Below the pieces are notes generated by a model that was given only the letters and a program-made list of their open reading frames with translations, searched no databases and was not told the origin of the DNA. Both the position numbers and the translations under genes were made by a program. 28,040 nucleotides of DNA from a virus: positions 1 to 28,040 of the IMG/VR virus record IMGVR_UViG_3300050821_004318, one strand, 5' to 3'. Numbering within the stretch: position 1 is the stretch's first letter; the number at the start of each line of letters is the position of its first letter. This document shows positions 15,670 to 23,018 of this stretch, in pieces.

Positions 15670-15928
15670 AACCGTTCTCTTTTTGGTTTTGGTTTGGCTC
15701 CATCTTGGTCCGCGCCCACTCCGGCGCGAGGCGATTGCAAGTCGTCGGGAACTCACAATCGTAGTCTGCGCAGTTGCAGTTCTCGCCGCACGGCTCGGCG
15801 ACTTCGACAGGCACCAGTATGCCCGCTTCAAGCAACAAATCTTGCAGCTCCCCACCGTCAAGCTCGCCCCCTTCCCAAGTTCGCTCGGCGAGCTTGTGGA
15901 CAAGCGTTTTCACTGCTTCGATGTTCAT
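15668..15928 (-). CDS. Cys-rich small protein, last gene of the leftward operon
   Basis: This 86-residue protein starts at the ATG at 15928, overlapping the previous stop in ATGA. The N-terminal half is helical (MNIEAVKTLVHKLAERTWEG and an acidic continuation), the second half holds a Cys cluster (CGENCNCADYDC, then a fifth Cys six residues on) suggesting a small metal site or disulfides. Similar Cys-patterned small proteins of unknown function are common in phages of alphaproteobacteria. Its stop codon lies inside the attP palindrome. The function is unknown. Confidence 0.65.
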   Translation of the reverse strand: MNIEAVKTLVHKLAERTWEGGELDGGELQDLLLEAGILVPVEVAEPCGENCNCADYDCEFPTTCNRLAPEWARTKMEPNQNQKENG

Positions 15929-16260
15929 GGCAACGCCAGCCATGTGATCATCAAGCTCGGATTGCCCGCGTCGTTGATGCAATAACGCTTCCCCGACCGC
16001 ATGACGCCGCCCTTGCGCTCCAACGGCTTGAGCCGGGGCGAGACCGTCCGAATGTCCATGTGCATGCCGCGCGCGATCTCAAGCGCGGTCAGGTCGCGCC
16101 CAGTCTTGAACAGATAGGTGTAGACGATCCATTCGAGGTGCGTCGCATCGACGCGTTGAGCAGCCAGCTTGGAAGTGTCGGGATCGTTGTGGCGAGCGCC
16201 TCCAGGATCAGGTGACGGAGGGTTCGACACCACCAGATGGAGATGAGGCTGGCTGGCCAT
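15925..16260 (-). CDS. Winged-helix DNA-binding protein candidate
   Basis: The product has 111 residues. After a disordered Pro/Ser start (about 25 residues) comes NDPDTSKLAAQRVDATHLEW and then a wing-type HTH: ALEIARGMHMDIRTVSPRLK as recognition helices and RKGGVMRSGKRYCINDAG as the beta wing. This layout is typical of small phage helix-turn-helix proteins whose partners and targets are unknown. It may regulate transcription. It overlaps both neighbours (TAATG upstream, ATGA downstream), so it is co-translated with them. Confidence 0.65.
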   Translation of the reverse strand: MASQPHLHLVVSNPPSPDPGGARHNDPDTSKLAAQRVDATHLEWIVYTYLFKTGRDLTALEIARGMHMDIRTVSPRLKPLERKGGVMRSGKRYCINDAGNPSLMITWLALP

Positions 16261-16697
16261 TAAGGTGCTTCGTTAGCAAGCCCAAGCATCGTCAGGGCTT
16301 TGTTGTATTGCTCCGTGCTCATTTCCTTGCGCTGTTTCATCCGGGTCAGTTTCGCCTCCGCGCACTGACAGTCATGCTCCAGACCGACATTGCAGATTTT
16401 GACTGCCTCGACGCGGCCATGCTCGCCGTACTCGTAGATGAGAAGATCGCGGCGCTGAAAGAGAACCCAGAACAGCCGGGGCAGCGCTCGGCGAGCGCAG
16501 GATCGGGACCGCTCTGTGTTCTGACCATAGGCAGTTCGCGCCAGTTCACCGACTTTCAACCATTTGCTGCGGCCATAATTGCCGACAAAATCAGCCATCA
16601 GACCGGGATTGAACAATCCGTGCGAAGCAATCTGCCGGTTATTGACCACGACGAGCACAGGCTGTGGCCGGGCTCTCTTAAGTTCGCTAGACACCAC
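16260..16697 (-). CDS. Hypothetical basic protein, 145 residues
   Basis: The start is GTG at 16697, with AGGAGG 7 bases upstream. The protein is basic, with a middle part that could be a helix-turn-helix (KWLKVGELARTAYGQNTERS) followed by beta strands (RDLLIYEYGEHGRVEAVKIC) and a terminal helix pair. The C-terminal part has three Cys (ICNVG, DCQCAE). A DNA-binding role is possible but not demonstrated. Its stop overlaps the start of the winged-helix gene (TAATG). No known family is recognised. Confidence 0.55.
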   Translation of the reverse strand: MVSSELKRARPQPVLVVVNNRQIASHGLFNPGLMADFVGNYGRSKWLKVGELARTAYGQNTERSRSCARRALPRLFWVLFQRRDLLIYEYGEHGRVEAVKICNVGLEHDCQCAEAKLTRMKQRKEMSTEQYNKALTMLGLANEAP

Positions 16698-16715
16698 TGT
16701 GTTTCCTCCTATTTC

Positions 16716-17303
16716 TCAGACACACTGCTTCAAGCGATCACGAACTCGGTTGAGCCGGGTCATAGCTTCGCGTGAACCTCCCCGGTCGGGGTGCAGCTCT
16801 TTGGCTAAGACTTTGAAGCCGATCTCGATCAGGCGCAGCGCGAGCTTCTGGTCGGCTTCGCGCTCTTGCTGACGGGTAAGATTTTCTTCGCGAGCGCGCA
16901 CAGCTTCGCGCTTGGCGTGGTCGATGCTTTCTTTAACGCTTTCATGCCATCCTGGTTTGCGGATAACCCTGCCATAACCCGGGTCGCCGCCTTCCTCGCG
17001 CATGAATTCACTAAAATTACCGAATCGTTGATTTTGGGTATCAGAGGTTGCACGAGCGAACGCCATGTATCGCTCTGCGTGTTGTAACGATAGGCCGAAA
17101 TTACGTTTGATCCACGAAGTGAACTCACCGCGCGCTACTTGCCCCTTGGCTTCCATCATCTTTTCGCCAGCAGCCTGGTAATACGGCATGCCAGCGCGCT
17201 TGGCGGCGTCGCGAGCGTACTCCAGATCCTCTTTGATCAACGGAACAAGCACACTCAGTGGGCGAACGACCTGGCCTTCGGACTTAACGGCAACGCTGGT
17301 CAT
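16716..17303 (-). CDS. DUF3102-like protein with C-terminal J-domain-like segment
   Basis: This protein has 195 residues. The first part (about 20-90) fits the DUF3102 pattern, with AGEKMMEAKGQVARGEFTSW, IKRNFGLSLQHAERYMAFAR. Residues 125-150 are a charged coiled coil (many Glu/Arg). The end, FKVLAKELHPDRGGSREAMT and a final helix, carries the HPD tripeptide and following helix of a J domain, the part that stimulates Hsp70 (DnaK) ATPase. It could recruit host DnaK to a phage or replication complex. Ribosome binding site AGGAG lies 7 bases before the ATG. The upstream neighbour is 150 bases away. Domain boundaries are by eye. Confidence 0.65.
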   Translation of the reverse strand: MTSVAVKSEGQVVRPLSVLVPLIKEDLEYARDAAKRAGMPYYQAAGEKMMEAKGQVARGEFTSWIKRNFGLSLQHAERYMAFARATSDTQNQRFGNFSEFMREEGGDPGYGRVIRKPGWHESVKESIDHAKREAVRAREENLTRQQEREADQKLALRLIEIGFKVLAKELHPDRGGSREAMTRLNRVRDRLKQCV

Positions 17304-17453
17304 ACGGTTTCTCCTGATGATAAATTACGCGGCTTTACCGAGTTTCACCGGGTGACAACTCACCAACGAAGGACCGGAACTCGATCTTGTAGCGCCTTCA
17401 AACGCTCGCCGGTGGCCGCGCGCCCGCTGCGGGGAGATCCCTTCCTTCGTCAG
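17304..17453. other. Short non-coding gap, nothing distinctive
   Basis: This 150-base gap separates two leftward genes. Apart from the ribosome binding site of the downstream gene I see no strong hairpin, promoter or gene. Confidence 0.4.
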
Positions 17454-17708
17454 TTAGATGAAATTGAAAACGAGGCGCGAGCGCCCGTCGCGGGTGTCGA
17501 CGCGAATGGCGGCTTCGATCACCCGGTTCGCCTCCTCGGGTGTGATGACGAGCCCTCCGGCCATCGGCACCGCCCGGATCTGTTTCTTGTCCACGAGGGC
17601 GTAGATACGCTGTCGGGGCACGCCGAGACGGGCGGCGAGGCCCCCAATCGAGAGGGGCTGAGTGATGCGCTCCAGGGGCGCGGCGGACTTGCGTTGTGCA
17701 GCGGGCAT
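17454..17708 (-). CDS. Small HTH protein, MerR/excisionase-like
   Basis: The product has 84 residues. The central part LSIGGLAARLGVPRQRIYAL is a helix-turn-helix of the MerR/AlpA/Xis superfamily, followed by a wing region (IRAVPMAGGLVITPEEANRV). Such proteins act as excisionases or small repressors/activators. The start has AGGAG 9 bases upstream. The 63 bases between this gene and the primase hold four helically phased GTGTC-type sites, which would be natural autoregulatory targets. No integrase is present nearby, so the excisionase role is a hypothesis; a transcription regulator is equally possible. Confidence 0.65.
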   Translation of the reverse strand: MPAAQRKSAAPLERITQPLSIGGLAARLGVPRQRIYALVDKKQIRAVPMAGGLVITPEEANRVIEAAIRVDTRDGRSRLVFNFI

Positions 17709-17722
17709 GGGAGGGTTCTCCT

Positions 17723-17769
17723 GTGTCTATTAACTAGTAGTTGTGTCTGGTCGTGTCAAGTTTGTCTGG
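17723..17769. promoter_or_regulatory. Four phased GTGTC-type sites upstream of the HTH gene
   Basis: GTGTCTA (17723), GTGTCTG (17743), GTGTCAA (17753) and TTGTCTG (17762) are on one strand at 20, 10 and 9 base spacings, close to whole helical turns. They fill the only gap in this part of the operon, immediately before the HTH gene start at 17708. A bound protein would contact one face of the DNA. GTTTGTCTGGCTT (17760-17772) is also found in the attP left arm at 15396-15408. Confidence 0.5.
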
Positions 17770-17771
17770 CT

Positions 17772-20345
17772 TCAAACTGGCTCTTCGTCGGCGGACGGAA
17801 ACGGGATTATCGTGGCGCTCGCGGGCCGCGGGAGGTTCTTCCACAGCGCGATGATTTCAGTGTTGGTCATGGCGCTCCATTCGCGCCCGTCCGGGGCCTT
17901 CTCGCCCAGAAGCCACAACCGGCCCGAATGCTTCCCGTCACTGACAACGCCGCACAGGTGAGGAGCTTTTGGATCAAGCTTGAGACGGCGAACGCCTTCA
18001 TTTCGCCGCTCCATATCCAAGAGCCACGTTCGAACATTTTGCGGCGAAGGCTGCTGCAAACCTCGAAGCTTGATCCAGCCGCCTAATTCCTCGGCGGTCG
18101 CCACGAGGTTCCTTGGCGTCCCGTCGACACCTTCCCGAGTATCGCGAAGGATATCTTCAAGCGCGGCGAGCTGCGGGGTGGTGTTCTGATATTCAAGCTC
18201 GATCTTGTCAGCAGTTTGCGGCGCGACGCCGCCAGCGAATTCTTTCACCTCCGCTTCGGTAAGCGGGTAGCTCAATAAATAAGCCGCCGCGAGTTCGGAC
18301 CCGCCGCTGCCGAGCCACGCCATCAGATTTTCATAGTAGAACGGCGGTTCAGGTTTGGCGGCGCGCCGATTGACGACGTGTACGCGGCGCTGGTCACGGT
18401 CGAGGAGAAGCGGGTTAAGCTCGTTGGAAAACAGGATCAGGGCGATCCGGTTGGGGATGACGTAAAGCGACTTGTATTTTTTGTTGACGGTGAAGCGCTC
18501 CGGCGGCTGCGCCAGAAGAGGTTTCAACCGAGTGCCGACATCATGCGCCGACATGTGCCCTGTTTTCGGTTGAGCGGTTTCACCAACGATCAAAAGCTTG
18601 TTCTCGATCAAATCGTTGAAGGGGCTGGCGACGCCATAAATCAACTCTTCGATCCAATTGCCGTCACCGACCGCGAGCTTCAGCGGCAAGACCATCGTAT
18701 CCTTGCCCAGCCCTTGGATGGACATGATGAGAAAATGCCAATTCGGTTTAAGCTTTGGGTGCTGGACGACAAAAGCGCACCATTTGATGAACCGATCCCG
18801 TTCAATCACAGAGCCAAGCACGAACAAAACATGCTCAAGCCAAGGTTTGACCTGATCAGCAGACACCGTTCGCGCTTGGATCGTTGAAGGCCGCCAATAA
18901 TTCAGAGTAGGCACGCCGGAAACTTCCGTGTCGATGAAACGCGGATCGCCAGGCGCATAAGTGATGTCGAACACTTCAAGCCGATCAAACTGCTCCAAAA
19001 ATAGATCAGCGACGGAGGGCAGTGGTTTACTTTTTTTGTGGCCCGGACGCAGTTCGGCGCAAAGCCTTCGTTTGAGATAGGCGTGCATGTCGGCGAATGG
19101 CTGTCGCTGAACGGCGCGGCGGACATTCAGCTCGACAAAGCCCTTCAACGCACAATATGCCCAGCGCTCCCGAAGCATGTCCCAAATCGGCGTCTTACTC
19201 TGGAGGATCGGGTCTTCGGGATCGAGATCGGGAAACGCCTGCCCGGTCGCAGGCACGAGCGAACGCACGAGCTTGACGAGCCCGAGAGGCCCAAATCGCA
19301 GCGGCTGGCCGAGCACGCTCTTCCAGACGCTTTCGGAGGTCTGGGCTTGCTGCGCGCGTCCATCTGACCATCTGACCCAGAGCGCGAGCGCCTCTGGCGT
19401 GGCGGCGAGAACCGCGCCCAGGAACGCCACCAGGGCATAGGCGACGCTAATCCAATTTTCGTAGACATCGAGCCAGCGGTCGATGTCGGTAGGCGTTTCG
19501 CCGGGAGGCACGTCGCGGTTCAGGATCTCGTCGAGGAGAGTTTCGGCTTCGAGGATCTTCTCCCGGATCTCGTCTGGAGAGAGGGGCGGATTGGAGGGGG
19601 GTTTAGCCGCCCTCCTCGCAGACACGGAGGCCGCAGACACGGTCGCAGACACCGACGCCGGAGGCGGCCCGTCGAGAACCCAACCAATTTTTTGCGCCTC
19701 CACAAGAAAACTTGTGATGAACTCGCTTATCTTGTCGACGCTCATAACCGGGATCTGGTCGAGCCCTTCAAGCGCCCGGCTCCAGACGTAGGGGCCGCGC
19801 GTACCGGGATGAAGCCCCGCGATCACGGCTTGCTTGCCCGACGCCAGCAACTGGACTTCGGTCGCCAGGACGCCGTTGCGAAATTTGAACGACCTGTTGG
19901 CGACCGGCGCGCCGTCGCCAACGAAATCGACCGCCCGCATGAAGAAAGCGTCGCGCTCATGCTTGGGCGCGAACACGTAGCGCCGGAGGGGTTCAACTCC
20001 GGTGTACGCGAGCAAAAGCGCCCGGAAAATTCGCGAGAAAATCTCGCCCTGGTCGTTGTCGACAATGAACCAACCGTCGCCTGCGACAAAGCCAACGTTC
20101 GCGCCCCACTCGTCGCGCCAGAGCTTCGCGGTGGCGTAGTCGTCGCAGCGAAATTTCGGATTGTTCACGTCGACGCCGACCCAGCCCGACGGGGTGAGCT
20201 TGCCCGGGGCCTTGCCTCGGTCTTTGGGATGGATTTTCGACGTAGGCGAGATGTCGCAATCGGGATGCGTCACAGGCACCAGGCGCGGGCCAAAACCCAG
20301 GTCGTAGAGCTGGATCGCGTCGTACTGGAGCCTCAAGTCGGGCAT
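17772..20345 (-). CDS. Primase-helicase (Prim-Pol N-terminus, DUF5906/P4-like helicase C-terminus)
   Basis: The product has 857 residues. The N-terminal primase-polymerase domain (about 1-215) has the DxD pair in WFIVDND (Asp96, Asp98), the ATEVQLLASGKQAVI strand with Glu163, and the GLHPGTRGPYVW motif (His179). A Pro-rich linker at 225-260 leads into a PriCT_2-like region (about 285-345, ALALWVRWSDGR). The helicase domain shows Walker A-like GLGKDT (545-550), a Walker B-like LLIVGE (584-589) and the SF3-type ALILFSNELNP followed by DRDQRR (649-654). It should unwind the origin and prime DNA synthesis for the family A polymerase encoded nearby. It overlaps the HicA-like gene by 13 bases. The linker contains three VSA tripeptides encoded by the GTGTCTGCG repeat. 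Confidence 0.8.
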   Translation of the reverse strand: MPDLRLQYDAIQLYDLGFGPRLVPVTHPDCDISPTSKIHPKDRGKAPGKLTPSGWVGVDVNNPKFRCDDYATAKLWRDEWGANVGFVAGDGWFIVDNDQGEIFSRIFRALLLAYTGVEPLRRYVFAPKHERDAFFMRAVDFVGDGAPVANRSFKFRNGVLATEVQLLASGKQAVIAGLHPGTRGPYVWSRALEGLDQIPVMSVDKISEFITSFLVEAQKIGWVLDGPPPASVSATVSAASVSARRAAKPPSNPPLSPDEIREKILEAETLLDEILNRDVPPGETPTDIDRWLDVYENWISVAYALVAFLGAVLAATPEALALWVRWSDGRAQQAQTSESVWKSVLGQPLRFGPLGLVKLVRSLVPATGQAFPDLDPEDPILQSKTPIWDMLRERWAYCALKGFVELNVRRAVQRQPFADMHAYLKRRLCAELRPGHKKSKPLPSVADLFLEQFDRLEVFDITYAPGDPRFIDTEVSGVPTLNYWRPSTIQARTVSADQVKPWLEHVLFVLGSVIERDRFIKWCAFVVQHPKLKPNWHFLIMSIQGLGKDTMVLPLKLAVGDGNWIEELIYGVASPFNDLIENKLLIVGETAQPKTGHMSAHDVGTRLKPLLAQPPERFTVNKKYKSLYVIPNRIALILFSNELNPLLLDRDQRRVHVVNRRAAKPEPPFYYENLMAWLGSGGSELAAAYLLSYPLTEAEVKEFAGGVAPQTADKIELEYQNTTPQLAALEDILRDTREGVDGTPRNLVATAEELGGWIKLRGLQQPSPQNVRTWLLDMERRNEGVRRLKLDPKAPHLCGVVSDGKHSGRLWLLGEKAPDGREWSAMTNTEIIALWKNLPRPASATIIPFPSADEEPV
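19619..19652. repeat. Triple CAGACAC cluster inside the primase-helicase gene
   Basis: Three copies of GCAGACAC (CAGACAC at 19619, 19634 and 19646) stand 15 and 12 bases apart in the linker of the primase-helicase. They are read as VSA on the coding strand. They are the densest intragenic cluster of a 7-mer that is over-represented throughout the window. Confidence 0.6.
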
Positions 20346-20560
20346 GGGGATAGCCCTCTCGCGTGTCGGCGGATTTCGCCGACGGCGTTGCGTAGACCGC
20401 TTGATGAGCGGCTCGTCTTAGGCGCGACCTGGATCAGTTTTCGCCCGCCGCACGACCAGTAGATCACGACGTGTTTGCGCTGGTCGTCGATCTCGTCGAC
20501 GGTTCCCCCGTTGCGCTCGATCTCCACGAGGATCGCTTCTAGATGCGGGTTGCGCCTCAT
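20333..20560 (-). CDS. Small HicA-like (dsRBD-fold) protein
   Basis: The gene encodes 75 residues. I place the start at the ATG at 20560, which overlaps the polymerase stop in ATGA; the frame upstream of it lies within the polymerase gene. The pattern of a helix (MRRNPHLEAILVEIERNGGT), strand, then KHVVIYWSCGGRKLIQVAPK and RSSSGLRNAVGEIRRHA resembles HicA/YcfA-type small RNA-binding folds and similar proteins seen in phage replication operons. The His in the usual catalytic area of HicA appears as KHVVIYW. No HicB partner is adjacent, so a toxin-antitoxin role is doubtful. Confidence 0.6.
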   Translation of the reverse strand: MRRNPHLEAILVEIERNGGTVDEIDDQRKHVVIYWSCGGRKLIQVAPKTSRSSSGLRNAVGEIRRHARGLSPCPT

Positions 20561-22566
20561 AGCTTGCCGTATCTTTCGACGATCCCGCCCGCGCAGGAGA
20601 GCGGCAGGCCCGCCGCCCATGCTGGAGGCGCGCTCATTACGCCTTTCAACGAAGCCAAGAGCGCGGGAGCCTGTTCGGTCTCAATCATGGCGACGATCTC
20701 GTCATGCACAGTAGTCAGAAGAGCACTCGGGGCGTTTCGCTCCACTACGATCATCGCGTGGGCGAGCAGATCGCGCGCGACCGCCTGGGTGGTGTTCTCG
20801 GCCAGCTTGCCGCCGTAGGTGTCCAGCTCGCACCATTGGCGGGTGTACTGGTTGACGCCCCAGTAGATGATCCGCCCGTCCTCGACCCGCGCATTGCGGT
20901 AGACGAGGCGTCGTCCCGACGGCAATTCCATCAAGAGCGCGCCTGCGAGACGCCCCTTTGGATCGCCCATGCGAAATGCGAGCTTCTTGAAGGTGAACAT
21001 GTCGCCAGGGGTAACAATTGCAGCCTTGGCGCAGGCTTCGAGCGCGTGCCACAGCACGACAATGGGTGCGTTCGCAGCGCGAAAATCACGCACTGCGTCG
21101 CGGGCTTCTCGAAGGGTCAGGATCAGCTTGTAAGTCGCAGCGGTTTCCCGAAATCTGTCGGGGCCCATGCCGTAGCCGCACGCCAGGCGCAGGACTTTGC
21201 CCAGTTGTCGATTGGTCGAGCCGATGCTCGCCGCCGTGAACGTGTAGACATCCTCGTGCCTGCGGAACACGTCGAGGAGAGGTTCGAATTCGGCCAGCCA
21301 GGCGAGCACAATCGCTTCAATCGCGTGATAGTCGCAGACCACGAATTTGAACCCCTCCAGCGCTTTGAACACGCCGCGCAGACACGACGACACCACGTCG
21401 AGAGGTCGACCGAACAGGAGGCGCAGACTGTCGGCGTCCATGCCCTTGAGGATTTGCTCGATGGCTTTGTCGACGTGCTTGACGACGGGCCTTGGAAAAT
21501 TCTGGATCTGTGGGCCGCGACCGGCCCAGCGCAAAGTGCGCACCGCGCCGCCGTACTGCACCAGATTGCGAGCTCGTCCGTCCGGTGAGTAAGCGTTGAT
21601 GGCGGCGAGTTTCGCCGTCGAGGTCTTGGCCGCCTCGGCGCGCAGCAGGAGCACGTCCTGGGTGTCCTGGTCGAGCGTAAAAAATCCAGGCCAGCCGATG
21701 AAACCGGCGAGCGTGTCTTTGGCGAGTGAAGCGTGCGGATAGCCGCGCTCGCGCACCCACTCCAGGAGCTTCACGTTTTGCGTTGCGCCGTTGACCTCGC
21801 CGTTGGTGATGCGGCGAATTTCGGCATTCAGACGCAGCAGCTCCTGAAGTGTGATCGCGTGCAGCGCGGTGAGCAGCTCGCGATCTACGGGAAGCCCGCG
21901 CTGGTTCATGTGCTGGTCGACAAGCCAGATCTCGCGCTCGCGGGGCGGCATGCGCGGGATGCGCAGGTGAACGTCGCGTTCGGCTTCAACGTCGGCGATG
22001 TTGTAGGCGATCAGTTGCTTGAGCTTGACCGGGTCTTCGCGATGCCACCAAACAGGTTTATGGTTGGCGTCAAAGCGCCGGGGCCGCGCCATGCGTTTCA
22101 TCACGGCGTAACCGGCCTTGTCTTTGACGTGGGGCGAGCCGACTGCTTGCGAGGCGTCGTCCAAACTCATGGGAAGCCCGGCGCAGGCCGCCGCCGCCAT
22201 CGTGCAAAAGAACCGCTCGATAGGCAGAGCGGGCCAGCCGTAGCGAGGCGCACAAATATTGTTCCACACTGCCCACTCGAAGGCGGCGTTCCAGGCGTGG
22301 ATCTCGGCCCCTTCATCGATAGCGCGAAGAAGCGTCGTCCGATGATGAAGAGCGTAGACGACTTCAGAGCAAGCCGGATCAGCAAGCAGCGGGTTCAGCG
22401 GGTCCAGCAAGTCGAAACCGATCACGTTGGGTGGCTTGTGATCGATGGCGAACCCGGCGAGGATCGGCACGGTGTCTGGATGCTTCGTCCAAACGTCCGC
22501 GCCGACTTCGGTCAGGTCGAGGACGCCCGCCAACTCGAAATCGAGGCTGACGACCGTCGCGCCCAT
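20557..22566 (-). CDS. Family A DNA polymerase with 3'-5' exonuclease domain
   Basis: The product has 669 residues from the ATG at 22566, which overlaps the upstream stop in TGATG; the frame is open further upstream but reads across the GcrA-like gene. Exonuclease motifs: DFE near residue 9, HAWNAAFEWAVWNNI and YNIADVEAERDVH. Polymerase motifs: A, FKFVVCDYHAIEAIVLAWLA; B, RQLGKVLRLACGYGMG with the expected Arg, Lys and Tyr-Gly; C, TTVHDEIVA near residue 621. It should replicate the phage genome. It is shorter than E. coli Pol I, which has an extra 5' nuclease domain. It is co-translated with the HicA-like gene downstream. Confidence 0.92.
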   Translation of the reverse strand: MGATVVSLDFELAGVLDLTEVGADVWTKHPDTVPILAGFAIDHKPPNVIGFDLLDPLNPLLADPACSEVVYALHHRTTLLRAIDEGAEIHAWNAAFEWAVWNNICAPRYGWPALPIERFFCTMAAAACAGLPMSLDDASQAVGSPHVKDKAGYAVMKRMARPRRFDANHKPVWWHREDPVKLKQLIAYNIADVEAERDVHLRIPRMPPREREIWLVDQHMNQRGLPVDRELLTALHAITLQELLRLNAEIRRITNGEVNGATQNVKLLEWVRERGYPHASLAKDTLAGFIGWPGFFTLDQDTQDVLLLRAEAAKTSTAKLAAINAYSPDGRARNLVQYGGAVRTLRWAGRGPQIQNFPRPVVKHVDKAIEQILKGMDADSLRLLFGRPLDVVSSCLRGVFKALEGFKFVVCDYHAIEAIVLAWLAEFEPLLDVFRRHEDVYTFTAASIGSTNRQLGKVLRLACGYGMGPDRFRETAATYKLILTLREARDAVRDFRAANAPIVVLWHALEACAKAAIVTPGDMFTFKKLAFRMGDPKGRLAGALLMELPSGRRLVYRNARVEDGRIIYWGVNQYTRQWCELDTYGGKLAENTTQAVARDLLAHAMIVVERNAPSALLTTVHDEIVAMIETEQAPALLASLKGVMSAPPAWAAGLPLSCAGGIVERYGKL

Positions 22567-23018
22567 CACGCCCTCTTCGCGTAATGCGTTGAAGCTGGAT
22601 TGCAGAGCACGTGGTGCACGGCGCAGTAAGGCGAATTTGCCTGACGCGGCTCGCCGCAGAACCGATGATCGCCACGCTCGGAGCCGGAAAACACCGCATA
22701 CCGGCAATGATGAGGTTGCAGCTCGACCACGCGGAACGGCCCGCGCGCAGGCGGCGCAGGCGCGATCACGAGCGCAGACACGGATAAAGGCGGCGCTTTG
22801 GATCGCCTGGCGCGTAGCCGTGGCGGCGTGGGCTCGCGCGGGGGCTGCACGCGTTCGGGAAAGCGCGGATCACCCCTTAGACGGGCGTCGCGCGCCAACC
22901 GACAGACCGAATTCTTGGAGATGCACAGGAGCCGACCGATTTCAGCGGTCGTGATGCCTCGCGTCCAAAATTTAGCGATCTCGGCGAGAACAGCCTCACC
23001 GTGTCGAGGCGTGGTCAC
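22566..23018 (-). CDS. GcrA-family cell cycle regulator homologue
   Basis: The product has 150 residues and a GTG start at 23018 overlapping the previous stop (GTGA). The N-terminal GcrA-type helix-turn-helix is visible (LAEIAKFWTRGITTAEIGRL followed by ISKNSVCRLARDARLRGDPR), then a Pro-rich linker, then the C-terminal Cys/His block CRYAVFSGSERGDHRFCGEP with a later YCAVHH, matching the GcrA end (CRW-FCG-YC-H). In Caulobacter GcrA works with sigma-70 and favours promoters with CcrM-methylated GANTC sites. Here it may redirect host transcription or regulate phage genes. It sits directly before the DNA polymerase gene in the replication operon. Confidence 0.82.
   Translation of the reverse strand: MTTPRHGEAVLAEIAKFWTRGITTAEIGRLLCISKNSVCRLARDARLRGDPRFPERVQPPREPTPPRLRARRSKAPPLSVSALVIAPAPPARGPFRVVELQPHHCRYAVFSGSERGDHRFCGEPRQANSPYCAVHHVLCNPASTHYAKRA

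Larger units (their letters stand above)
15376..15670. other. attP candidate: tRNA-derived core flanked by integrase arm-type sites
   Basis: The gene-free stretch 15288-15667 is organised like a tyrosine-integrase attP. AGTCACGCG occurs as a close direct pair (15377 and 15388, 11 bases apart), again at 15428, at 15651, and inverted at 15661. AAGTCACGCGGCGCGT (16 bp) is repeated exactly at 15427 and 15650. Between these lies a 48-base block identical in layout to the 3' half of a tRNA (see core entry). Arm sites sit about 105-165 bases left and 60-80 bases right of the core. The integrase gene is not in the window, so the call rests on DNA structure alone. Confidence 0.7.

Noticed and set aside
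15490-15903. Minus-strand open frame of 137 codons across the attP core
   Set aside because: Its translation contains WWALEGSNLRPLPC, the familiar artefact produced by reading a tRNA 3' half in antisense. It also covers the Cys-rich gene in another frame.
20333-20560. Toxin-antitoxin pair hicAB
   Set aside because: No HicB-like partner next to it; both neighbours are replication enzymes.
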